Source: Desulfobacteraceae bacterium (lineage in GTDB: Bacteria; Desulfobacterota; Desulfobacteria; Desulfobacterales; Desulfosalsimonadaceae). From it: a stretch of DNA of 7,953 nt. The position numbers and the translations under genes were made by a program. The stretch covers positions 1 to 7,953 of the forward strand of contig JAABTZ010000127.1 of NCBI GenBank assembly GCA_011389605.1, in the 5' to 3' direction. Below, piece by piece: positions 1 to 6,697 of the stretch; within the stretch, counting starts at the first letter, position 1, and the number at the start of each line of letters is the position of its first letter. A model generated the notes under the pieces. It ran no database searches, was not told where the DNA came from, and worked only from the letters and a program-made list of their open reading frames with translations.

Positions 1-1
1 G

Positions 2-211
2 GCCATACCGGCGATGCACGCCACAAAGACCCTGCATCCCCCCGGCGGTGCCACTGCCCTGATTGCGGTGATCGGCAGCGGAAAAATCCATGCCCTTGGT
101 TTCTGGTACGTGCTTATACCTGCGGGCCTGGGGGCTGCTGTGATGCTGGCCGTGGCCCTGGTGTTCAACAACTTAGCCCCGCACCCCCGCTATCCGGAGT
201 TCTGGCTGTAA
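2..211 (+). CDS. HPP family integral membrane protein, C-terminal part (5' end outside window)
   Basis: The frame is open from base 2, so the gene starts left of the window and the first ATG at 14 is internal. The visible 69 residues contain the family signature TLHPPGGATAL shortly after the left edge. A hydrophobic helix follows (FWYVLIPAGLGAAVMLAVAL), then an NN pair and a YPEFWL ending, which is the usual end of HPP proteins (NNL...YP..W). HPP proteins are small membrane proteins with about four helices; a plant member has been linked to nitrite transport, but the substrate of most bacterial members is unknown. No CBS domain follows the HPP domain. The gene converges on the ATPase gene at 480-3200. 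Family assignment is secure; function is not. Confidence 0.88.
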   Translation, partial: AIPAMHATKTLHPPGGATALIAVIGSGKIHALGFWYVLIPAGLGAAVMLAVALVFNNLAPHPRYPEFWL

Positions 212-220
212 GACAGCGGC

Positions 221-246
221 AACCGGATTCTGACCCGGTTTTCCTT
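221..246 (+). terminator. possible weak intrinsic terminator of the HPP gene
   Basis: AACCGG (221-226) and CCGGTT (235-240) form a perfect 6-bp inverted repeat with an 8-nt loop, starting 9 nt after the HPP stop codon. The T-tract after it (TTTTCCTT, counting the last arm bases) is short and interrupted. The position fits a terminator, but the stem is short, so this is tentative. Confidence 0.35.
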
Positions 247-309
247 GATATCCTGGCGCGGCTTTTGACCTTTGATTGATTTTAAAGGGTAAAAATAATA
301 TCTTGAAGT

Positions 310-423
310 ATGGACATGAACCCGAAACACACAGTGATCCGCAAAATGGCCGGGGCAGGCAATGACAATTACGTTGCCGGCACTCCCGAAGAGCGCATTT
401 ATCTCGTCTGGCCGCTCACATAA
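310..423 (+). pseudogene. 37-codon ORF, possible truncated remnant of a small conserved protein
   Basis: An ORF runs from ATG 310 (second ATG at 316) to TAA 421-423. Its translation includes IRKMAGAGND, then TPEERIYLVWPLT directly before the stop. The pattern 'TPEERI..VW.LT' resembles, from memory only, the start of small proteins of about 70-110 residues in deltaproteobacteria, in which text like 'EVWSL...ERRLQR' follows. Here translation stops right after WPLT, and the two other + frames show no such continuation, so it may be a decayed fragment. No strong Shine-Dalgarno lies just upstream (AAAGGG is about 17 nt away). It could also be a chance ORF in a gene-poor gap. Confidence 0.3.
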
Positions 424-479
424 AACCGGAAAAATCATTATGTCTGCATGGCGGAAGCTGTTGTTGAAATAATGCTATT

Positions 480-3200
480 TCAATTAGCTGCTTTTGCCTT
501 AATAATTTTAAACAACTCCATGACAATCAGAAGCGGTAAAGCCAGAATAAGTATTTCCGCCCATTGCCCCAGCGTAATCGGCTCTATCCTGAGGATCTTC
601 TGCATAAAGGGAATATGCATGGACAGGATGTGGATGCCCTGTGCGATAATAACGCCGAATATTAGTATCCGGTTGCGGCTGATGGGAACCCGGAAGGCGG
701 ATGTCTTTTCAGATCGGCAGTTGAAGGTGTGAATATTCTGCATAAAAACCATAAGCAGAAGCACCATATCCCTGGCATGGACTTCGGCCACACCCTGAAA
801 TCTGATCAGAAACACCCATAAGCCAAAAGCGATCAAACCCATGGTCAAACCGGAGGCAATGGTCTGCTGTATCATAAGCGGATTAAATATCTTTTCATCG
901 GTTTTCCGGGGGCGCCGTTTCATGGCCCCGGGCTCGCCGCCTTCAAAGGCAAGGGCTACATCCTGGATGCCGTTTGTAACAAGATTGAGCCACAGCAGCT
1001 GGACTGCCAGCAGGGGAAGGGGAAGGCCGGCCATGATGGTGGCGATAAACAGAATCACTTCTGCAGCACCGGTAGAAATAAGCAGGTAAATGACCTTTCT
1101 GACGTTGTCATAGGCAAACCTTCCCTCCTCCACACCGGCAACAATGGAGGAAAAATTGTCATCCGTGACAATCATGCTGCTGATCTCCTTGGCCACGTCC
1201 GTGCCTGAGCCCATGGCCACGCCGATATTGGCTTTGCGCAGGGCCGGGGCGTCATTGACCCCATCACCGGTGACGGCCACAAACTCCCCTTTTCTGATCA
1301 GCGCATCCACAATCTCATATTTCTGAGCCGGAGAAACCCTTGCAAACACATGGGTTGAGGAGACCAGTTTTTCAAAAGCCGGTGAATCAGCCGGGCCGTT
1401 CTGCTCCAGATCACTGCCGGTAACCACGGTTTCATCTGCTCCAAGAATGCCCAGCTCCCTGGAGATGGCCGTGGCCGTGGCCGGATGATCTCCGGTGATC
1501 ATCAAAACCTTGATGCCGGCTTGAATGCATTTTCCCACCGCCTCGCCAGCCTCGGGGCGCAGCGGGTCGATAAAGCCAAGCAGGCCGTAAAACACAAGTC
1601 CGGATAAATTTTCCTCCGGCGGTTTTCCATCTTTTTCAGGACGTCTGACTTCCCCTCCGGCAACGGCTAAAACCCGGTAGCCCTGTTTTGCCATTTCCAG
1701 GGTATCCCGCTGGATGCGATCTGCGTCGATTTCCGCCAGGGACCCGTTAACCATTGCCCGGTCACAGAATCCGAGAATGGTTTCCACCGCGCCTTTGGCT
1801 GCCACCCGCACTTTTTGTTCTTCTTCATAAAAAACAGCGGAGAACTTCTTTTCCGACTCATATGCAATGGAATCAACAATTGGAAAGGCATCACGAACGG
1901 CCATAGGTTCCCGGCCGAGCTTGTAGCCAAGGGCCAGAAAGCCCACGTCCATGGCATCCCCGTAATGGACCCATTGTCCTTTCTCTTTTTTCAGACTGCC
2001 TTCGTTGGCAAGAATGCCTATCCTTGAAATCAGCTCCAGCTGATCCATGTCCTGCCGGTCTGTTTGTTCAGGGGCGTCTTTTTCAAGTCCACCTTCTCCG
2101 TTATATCCCTGCCCGGTTATTGCATAGATTCCTGCATTGGGCAGCTGAATCAACTTGATGGTCTGCTGGTTTACAGTCAGGGTTCCGGTCTTGTCGCTGG
2201 CAATGACCGTGCAGCTGCCCAGGCTTTCTACGGCCGTGAGTTTTCTGACAATAACATTTCGCTTTGACATCCGGGATGTGGCAATGGAGAGGGCTACGGT
2301 CAGGGCCACGGGCAGACCCTCGGGGATGGCCGAAATGGCCAGGGCCACCACAAAGAAAAAAATCTCGGTGGGGGCCGTGCTCTGAAGCCAGAGTATAAAT
2401 GCCAGAACAAGGCTGAAGCCGATAACCAGCAAACTGATCTGCCGGGTAAAACTTTCCATGCGCAGCACCAGCGGGGGTTTGGCGCTTTCAGACGATGAAA
2501 CGTTTTCGGCGATTTTGCCGACCTCGGTATTCATGCCGGTTGTGGTCACCACCCCCATGGCCCGGCCGCTGGTGATAGTGGCCCCGGCAAAGGCCATGTT
2601 TTTGCGATCAGATATGGAAGTGTTTTCCGGAAGCTTTTGTTCTGTTTTAAGGGCGGCAACAGATTCGCCTGTTAAAAAGCTTTCATCGGCTTGCAGGCCA
2701 GTGGCTTCAAGCAGGCGCATGTCGGCCGGGACTTTTTTGCCGGATTCAAGAAAGACAATGTCCCCGGGTACCAGCTCTTCGGCTGGAATTTCCGTTTTCG
2801 CGTCTCCACGCAGAACCAGGGCCTTGATTTTGAGCATTTTCTGCAAACTGTGGGCGCTTTTCTCAGCGCTGTACTCCTGGTAGGCCCCCATGCCGCTGTT
2901 TAGCATAATGACAATAAGAATAAACATCGCATCGGCCATTTCACCGATGGCAAAAGAAGCGATGCCGGCGGCAATCAAAATGAAAATAAGGGGGTTTAGG
3001 ATCTGATGCAGTAAAATTGCCCATATGGTGGGGGGCGGTTTGGCAGGCAGGGCATTAATGCCGTACTGTTTCAGCCGCTTTGCCGCTTCTTGGGTGTCCA
3101 GCCCTTTCCGGGAGGTGTGCAGCTTTTTGAGGATATCGGCTTCAGGCAGGGCGTGCCACTTTTCATCGGCCAGGGTTTGCGCTTTTTTTTCCAGGCTCAT
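480..3200 (-). CDS. P-type (P2) cation-transporting ATPase
   Basis: This 906-residue ion pump has all core P-type elements: an N-terminal cation-ATPase domain (about 13-52), membrane pair M1-M2 (about 60-105), actuator loop TGES at 177-180, M3-M4 with PEGLP at 293-297, the phosphorylated DKTGTLT (D336), the nucleotide-binding KGA at 469-471, MITGD at 567-571, the hinge GDGVNDAP at 645-652, and six C-terminal membrane segments from about 703. This is the layout of P2 (Ca2+/Na+/H+-type) pumps; there is no heavy-metal CxxC domain. The M4 Glu (E294) and an M5 Glu (E714) match SERCA Ca2+ ligands E309 and E771, but M6 reads NLVTNGIQD (739-747), with Asn where SERCA has Asp800, so the ion is uncertain. 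The ATG at 3198-3200 has AGGAG about 13 nt upstream and a closer purine-rich GAGAAAG. It is transcribed alone, divergent from the operon at 3486. Confidence 0.93.
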   Translation of the reverse strand: MSLEKKAQTLADEKWHALPEADILKKLHTSRKGLDTQEAAKRLKQYGINALPAKPPPTIWAILLHQILNPLIFILIAAGIASFAIGEMADAMFILIVIMLNSGMGAYQEYSAEKSAHSLQKMLKIKALVLRGDAKTEIPAEELVPGDIVFLESGKKVPADMRLLEATGLQADESFLTGESVAALKTEQKLPENTSISDRKNMAFAGATITSGRAMGVVTTTGMNTEVGKIAENVSSSESAKPPLVLRMESFTRQISLLVIGFSLVLAFILWLQSTAPTEIFFFVVALAISAIPEGLPVALTVALSIATSRMSKRNVIVRKLTAVESLGSCTVIASDKTGTLTVNQQTIKLIQLPNAGIYAITGQGYNGEGGLEKDAPEQTDRQDMDQLELISRIGILANEGSLKKEKGQWVHYGDAMDVGFLALGYKLGREPMAVRDAFPIVDSIAYESEKKFSAVFYEEEQKVRVAAKGAVETILGFCDRAMVNGSLAEIDADRIQRDTLEMAKQGYRVLAVAGGEVRRPEKDGKPPEENLSGLVFYGLLGFIDPLRPEAGEAVGKCIQAGIKVLMITGDHPATATAISRELGILGADETVVTGSDLEQNGPADSPAFEKLVSSTHVFARVSPAQKYEIVDALIRKGEFVAVTGDGVNDAPALRKANIGVAMGSGTDVAKEISSMIVTDDNFSSIVAGVEEGRFAYDNVRKVIYLLISTGAAEVILFIATIMAGLPLPLLAVQLLWLNLVTNGIQDVALAFEGGEPGAMKRRPRKTDEKIFNPLMIQQTIASGLTMGLIAFGLWVFLIRFQGVAEVHARDMVLLLMVFMQNIHTFNCRSEKTSAFRVPISRNRILIFGVIIAQGIHILSMHIPFMQKILRIEPITLGQWAEILILALPLLIVMELFKIIKAKAAN

Positions 3201-3305
3201 CAGCTTTCTCTTTCTCCTAAGGCGATCAATTCAATGCTTCCGATTATGGAGACCTTGTTCAGGGTTTATGCTCTGGCATTGGCTGATAAAATCTGCTACG
3301 GATCG

Positions 3306-3320
3306 GAATATAGAATATTC
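3306..3320. promoter_or_regulatory. operator-like inverted repeat GAATAT-AGA-ATATTC
   Basis: GAATAT (3306-3311) and ATATTC (3315-3320) are perfect complementary arms separated by 3 nt and followed by six T. It lies roughly midway between the divergent genes, where a dimeric repressor or activator could control both. As a + strand hairpin plus T-tract it would also look like an AT-rich terminator, but no + strand gene lies upstream to terminate, so an operator is more likely. Confidence 0.3.
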
Positions 3321-3368
3321 TTTTTTAACCTGAAGTTATGGCTGTATGCAATAGAAAAATCCGGCAAT

Positions 3369-3404
3369 AGTGCTGATTAAAGGCGGACGGAGGGTATCGG
3401 CACT
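3369..3404. repeat. imperfect 9-bp inverted repeat in the operon leader
   Basis: AGTGCTGAT (3369-3377) and ATCGGCACT (3396-3404) pair over 9 bp with one G-U wobble, around an 18-nt purine-rich loop containing GGCGGACGGAGGG. It lies 82 nt before the operon start codon. It could be an RNA hairpin in the leader or a second protein-binding site. No T-tract follows, so it is not an ordinary terminator. Confidence 0.3.
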
Positions 3405-3485
3405 TGTCAAAAAATAATTGGGAAACAAACCTGAACCGACAGGACTCCAAGAGGATGCGGAAATCCAAGAGAAAGGGGAAAAATC

Positions 3486-5024
3486 ATGATCAGAACAGTC
3501 GAGCAGTATCTGGAAAGCCTTGATGACGGCCGGGAGATTTGGTGCATGGGGGAAAGGGTCGGGGATGTGCGCACCCACCCCACCTTAAGCGGCATCATCC
3601 GAACCGCGGCTCTTGATTACGTCCTGCCCAACCACCCTGACTACCGGGACCTTTTTGTCACCCAGAACGAGGACGGCGAGGACATAAACTACCTTTTGAC
3701 AGCACCGAAATCCGCTGAGGACCTTCTGCGCCGGAGAAAGTGCTTTGCAACCGCCATGAGAACCGGCGGCGGGGTTCTGCTTCACTGCATGGGCGCCGAT
3801 GCCCTGGCTGCCTTTACCGTTACCGCCAATGCCATGGACAGGGATCTGGGAACCAGCTACACGGAAAATGTCGAGGCCTACCGGAAGTGGCTCATGAAAA
3901 GGGATCTGGGAATCACCGGCGCTATCACCGATGTCAAGGGCGACAGAAGTCTTCACCCTTCCGTGCAAAAACAGCACCAGGACTACTACCTGCGGGTGGT
4001 GGACCGGCAGAAAGACGGAATTGTGGTGCGCGGTGCCAAGGTCCATATAAGCGCCTCCCCGTGTGCAAACGAGCTGCTCTGCTCGCCCTGCCGCACCCAT
4101 GGCGAAGCCGATAAGGACTACGCCCTTGCCTTTGCCGTGCCCTGCAATGCTCCCGGGGTGAAAATGCTCGCCGTGGAGCCTGTATCGCGTACTTACGGCG
4201 AAGAGGGCCTTTTTGACTATCCCAAGACCAGCACTTTGCAGCCCACCGAGTGCCTGATCGTCTTTGATGATGTTTTTGTGCCCTGGGAGCGCGTCTTTAT
4301 GTGCGGAGAATGGCAGTTTTCCCGAACCCTTGCCTATGCTTTCGGAAGCTACCACCGCCTTTTCGGCACCTGCAAAATGATCGGAAAGCTTGAGGCCATG
4401 ACCGGAGCAGCCGCCCTGGTGGCGGAATACAACGGTGTGGATCGGGCAGATCACGTCAGAAAAAAGCTTTCCTGGATGGCCATGATCACTCACATGGTGG
4501 CAGAAATGGGCAAAGCCGCATGCCGCGAGCCGGTAAAAGAATTCGGCCTTGATGTTGCCATGCCCAACCCCATGTCGATTAATGCGGCCAAGTATACGTT
4601 TGCCAGCAACTTTCACCAGATGTGCCAGTATATGCAGGATATAGCAGGCGGCCTGTCCACCACGGTTCCTGCCTACAGGGACTGGAAGAATCCGGAAATC
4701 CGGCCTTATATTGAAAAGTATCTCAGCGCAAAAGAGGGAATCTCCACGGAGGATCGGCTGCGTGTGATGCGCCTGATAAAGGATATGACCGGAAATTACT
4801 GGCAGATCGATACCATCCACGGAGAGGGCTCCATGGCCGCCCAGCAGATGCATCTCTACGGCTCAGCAGACTGGGACAAATACAAGGCAGCAGCCATGCG
4901 CGCAGCCCACATCGATGGCTGGCAGGAAAATCAGGTATACGGCAGCCTCATCTCGGCCTTTGACACGGTGAGCATGCCGCCGGTTGATGAAAGCTACGAA
5001 GCCATACCCAAAGCATTGGATTAG
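3486..5024 (+). CDS. 4-hydroxybutyryl-CoA dehydratase-like flavoprotein (HpaB/AbfD superfamily), atypical cluster ligands
   Basis: The 512 residues align end to end with 4-hydroxybutyryl-CoA dehydratase (AbfD, about 490 residues; recalled sequence): TVEQYLESL near the start, KGDRSLHPSVQK (151-162), GIVVRGAKVH (178-187), ADKDYA (208-213), VFDDVFVPWERVF (259-271), YHR (289-291), GAAALVAEYNG (307-317) and IHGEGS (444-449). The superfamily also includes flavin-dependent 4-hydroxyphenylacetate 3-monooxygenases (HpaB). The AbfD-like motifs and the CoA-ligase and hydratase neighbours favour a CoA-thioester enzyme. AbfD uses FAD and a [4Fe-4S] cluster held by Cys99, Cys103, His292 and Cys299. Here C101, H290 and C296 are present, but V97 replaces the first Cys. 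F293 aligns with Tyr296, and D442 with Glu455. The ATG has AAAGGGG 7 nt upstream. It is first in the operon. The superfamily is certain; the reaction is open. Confidence 0.85.
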   Translation: MIRTVEQYLESLDDGREIWCMGERVGDVRTHPTLSGIIRTAALDYVLPNHPDYRDLFVTQNEDGEDINYLLTAPKSAEDLLRRRKCFATAMRTGGGVLLHCMGADALAAFTVTANAMDRDLGTSYTENVEAYRKWLMKRDLGITGAITDVKGDRSLHPSVQKQHQDYYLRVVDRQKDGIVVRGAKVHISASPCANELLCSPCRTHGEADKDYALAFAVPCNAPGVKMLAVEPVSRTYGEEGLFDYPKTSTLQPTECLIVFDDVFVPWERVFMCGEWQFSRTLAYAFGSYHRLFGTCKMIGKLEAMTGAAALVAEYNGVDRADHVRKKLSWMAMITHMVAEMGKAACREPVKEFGLDVAMPNPMSINAAKYTFASNFHQMCQYMQDIAGGLSTTVPAYRDWKNPEIRPYIEKYLSAKEGISTEDRLRVMRLIKDMTGNYWQIDTIHGEGSMAAQQMHLYGSADWDKYKAAAMRAAHIDGWQENQVYGSLISAFDTVSMPPVDESYEAIPKALD

Positions 5025-5086
5025 GAGATCGGCGCGGATATCAATTTGCAGATTGAATAACTTTTTAAACCCCAGGGAGGTAAACA

Positions 5087-6682
5087 ATGACTTGGCAGGA
5101 TCTTTCCCAGACTTGGCACTATGTCGAAAAATGGGCCCGGGAAACACCCGATACTGAAGCCCTTGTATTTGAAAACGACAGGCTTACATGGCAGGATTTC
5201 AAAGACGAGATGGACAAGGTTGCCGGGGCTTTTCTCGAAGCAGGGGTTAAAAAAGGCGACAGAGTAGCCATGCTTTCCATGGCCCGCACAGAATTTCCAA
5301 TTACATATATGGCAGCAAATAAAGTAGGCGCCATATGGCTGGGAATCAATCCCAAATTCACCATTGATGAACTGCGGTATCAAGTTGGAGACAGCACTCC
5401 GGCGGTTTTGGTCGCTGTGGGGGAATTTCAGGGAAATGACCTTTCTAAAAACATTGAAGCTATTATAAAGGAATTTTCCTTTCTGAAAAAAGTGCTCATT
5501 ATCGGCAAACCCGTTCCCGGTACAGAAGAATACAGGACATTTGTGGATCAGAGCAGAAAGGGAGTCGATAACCTTCTCAATGAAAGGGCATCCCTGGTCC
5601 ATCCGGAGGACGAAGCCCTTCTGATGTACACCTCAGGCTCAACCGGAAAACCTAAGGGAGTGGTGCATACGCACAGAAGCATTATCGAAAATATCAAAGT
5701 GGAAGTGGATAAATTTTATTTCCGCCAGGGAGGCCGCGCCCTGCTACATTTTCCAATTAACCACGTGGCTGCAGATGTGGAAATAGGGTTTGCAGGAATA
5801 CTTTGCGGCAGCTGCCTGATCTGCATGGACCGGTTTGACCCGGTCGATTCGCTGAAAGTCATCGAAAAGGAAAAAATTAATGTTATCGGGCAGGTGCCTG
5901 TTATGTTCCTGCTCCAGTTCCAGCAAAAAGAATTCTGGGAAACAGATATGTCAAACATTGAGCTTTTCGCCTGGGCCGGTTCCGCCGCCCCTGAGCTGAT
6001 GGTGAAAGTGCTTTCCGGCATATCCCAGAATAATGGTGCAAAGCTCATCACGGGTTACGGCAGCACTGAAGTCTGCGGTTTTGTAACCTACACTGAAAAA
6101 GATGATGATATTGATACCTTGCTTCATACGGCGGGCAAAATTGCACCCTCTTTTGAGCTTAAAATCGTGGACGGCCAACGCAGGGAAATGCCCGACGGCC
6201 AAATCGGGGAAATCGCAGTCCGGGGGCCCTTCATGTTCTCCCGCTACTGGAACATGCCCGAGGAAACCGCACGTGTTCTCGACGACCAGGGATGGTACTA
6301 TACCAGCGATCTGGCATACAAAGATGAACGCGGATATATCCACATTACGGGCAGAATTTCGGAAATGTTCAAAAGTGGCGGTGAAAACATCTATCCAAGG
6401 GAAATCGAGGAGGTTATCGAGCTTGACGAATCGGTCCTGTTTGCCGCCGTTATCGCAGTACCCGACGAGATATACCAGGAAGTTGGCTGGGCCTATATCA
6501 TGTTGCAACCCGGCAAGGAAACAACCGAGGCAGCACTCGAGGGGCTCTGTCATGAAAAACTGGCCAATTACAAGGTGCCCAAGCGCTTTTTCATCCGAAC
6601 AAGCCTGCCATTGCTGGCCAACGGAAAGATTGATAAAGCAACATTGAAAGAGGAAGCAAAACAATTGATGGGAGGCCAATAG
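5087..6682 (+). CDS. class I acyl-CoA synthetase (AMP-forming carboxylate-CoA ligase)
   Basis: This 531-residue cytosolic enzyme should convert a carboxylate, ATP and CoA to an acyl-CoA, AMP and PPi. It carries the full ANL set: the phosphate loop YTSGSTGKPKG (181-191), the A5 motif GYGSTE (323-328), the ribose-binding Asp in YTSDLA (D408), the hinge region GRISEMFKSGGENIYP (422-437) and the catalytic lysine of NGKIDK (K514). Length is normal for medium-chain, CaiC-like or aromatic acyl-CoA ligases; nothing visible names the substrate. There is no signal peptide or carrier domain, so it is not a peptide-synthetase module. AGGGAGGT lies 5 nt before the ATG. The gene starts 62 nt after the AbfD-like gene and ends 15 nt before the hotdog gene, so it most likely activates the substrate for this pathway. 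Confidence 0.92.
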   Translation: MTWQDLSQTWHYVEKWARETPDTEALVFENDRLTWQDFKDEMDKVAGAFLEAGVKKGDRVAMLSMARTEFPITYMAANKVGAIWLGINPKFTIDELRYQVGDSTPAVLVAVGEFQGNDLSKNIEAIIKEFSFLKKVLIIGKPVPGTEEYRTFVDQSRKGVDNLLNERASLVHPEDEALLMYTSGSTGKPKGVVHTHRSIIENIKVEVDKFYFRQGGRALLHFPINHVAADVEIGFAGILCGSCLICMDRFDPVDSLKVIEKEKINVIGQVPVMFLLQFQQKEFWETDMSNIELFAWAGSAAPELMVKVLSGISQNNGAKLITGYGSTEVCGFVTYTEKDDDIDTLLHTAGKIAPSFELKIVDGQRREMPDGQIGEIAVRGPFMFSRYWNMPEETARVLDDQGWYYTSDLAYKDERGYIHITGRISEMFKSGGENIYPREIEEVIELDESVLFAAVIAVPDEIYQEVGWAYIMLQPGKETTEAALEGLCHEKLANYKVPKRFFIRTSLPLLANGKIDKATLKEEAKQLMGGQ

Positions 6683-6697
6683 AACCGGAGGTCGATT

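Larger units (their letters stand above)
3201..3485. promoter_or_regulatory. divergent intergenic regulatory region
   Basis: These 285 bases separate the start of the - strand ATPase gene from the start of the + strand operon, so both promoters should lie here. I see no coding frame worth calling. There is no strong consensus promoter. A weak + strand candidate is TTTATG (3265-3270), 16 nt, TAAAAT (3287-3292). The region is AT-rich around 3301-3330 and holds the two inverted repeats listed separately. The operon leader is therefore probably long, over 100 nt. I found no riboswitch I recognise. Confidence 0.4.

Noticed and set aside
190..438. 82-codon open frame on the - strand in the HPP-ATPase gap
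   Set aside because: No ribosome-binding site, no recognisable motif, and it overlaps the HPP gene end.
2458..2883. 141-codon open frame on the + strand inside the ATPase gene
   Set aside because: Antisense to the conserved actuator-domain region of the ATPase.
3405..3410. perfect TTGACA -35 box on the - strand
   Set aside because: The positions 16-19 nt downstream on that strand are GC-rich with no -10-like sequence.
3585..4853. 422-codon open frame on the - strand
   Set aside because: It is antisense to the clearly conserved AbfD-like gene, shows no recognisable domain, and is explained by that gene's codon bias.
3486..5024. naming the first operon gene a 4-hydroxyphenylacetate 3-monooxygenase
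   Set aside because: Motif similarity is much closer to AbfD, and the neighbours act on CoA thioesters; no flavin reductase partner gene is present. Only the superfamily name is retained.
5041..5056. small inverted repeat TCAAT...ATTGA between operon genes 1 and 2
   Set aside because: Only 5 AT-rich base pairs and no T-tract directly after the stem; not enough to call a terminator or processing site.
5021..5602. 193-codon open frame on the - strand
   Set aside because: Mostly antisense to the ligase N-terminus and crosses the operon gap containing the ligase's ribosome-binding site; no recognisable domain.
5951..6679. 242-codon open frame on the - strand
   Set aside because: Antisense to the conserved acyl-CoA ligase motifs; no family resemblance.
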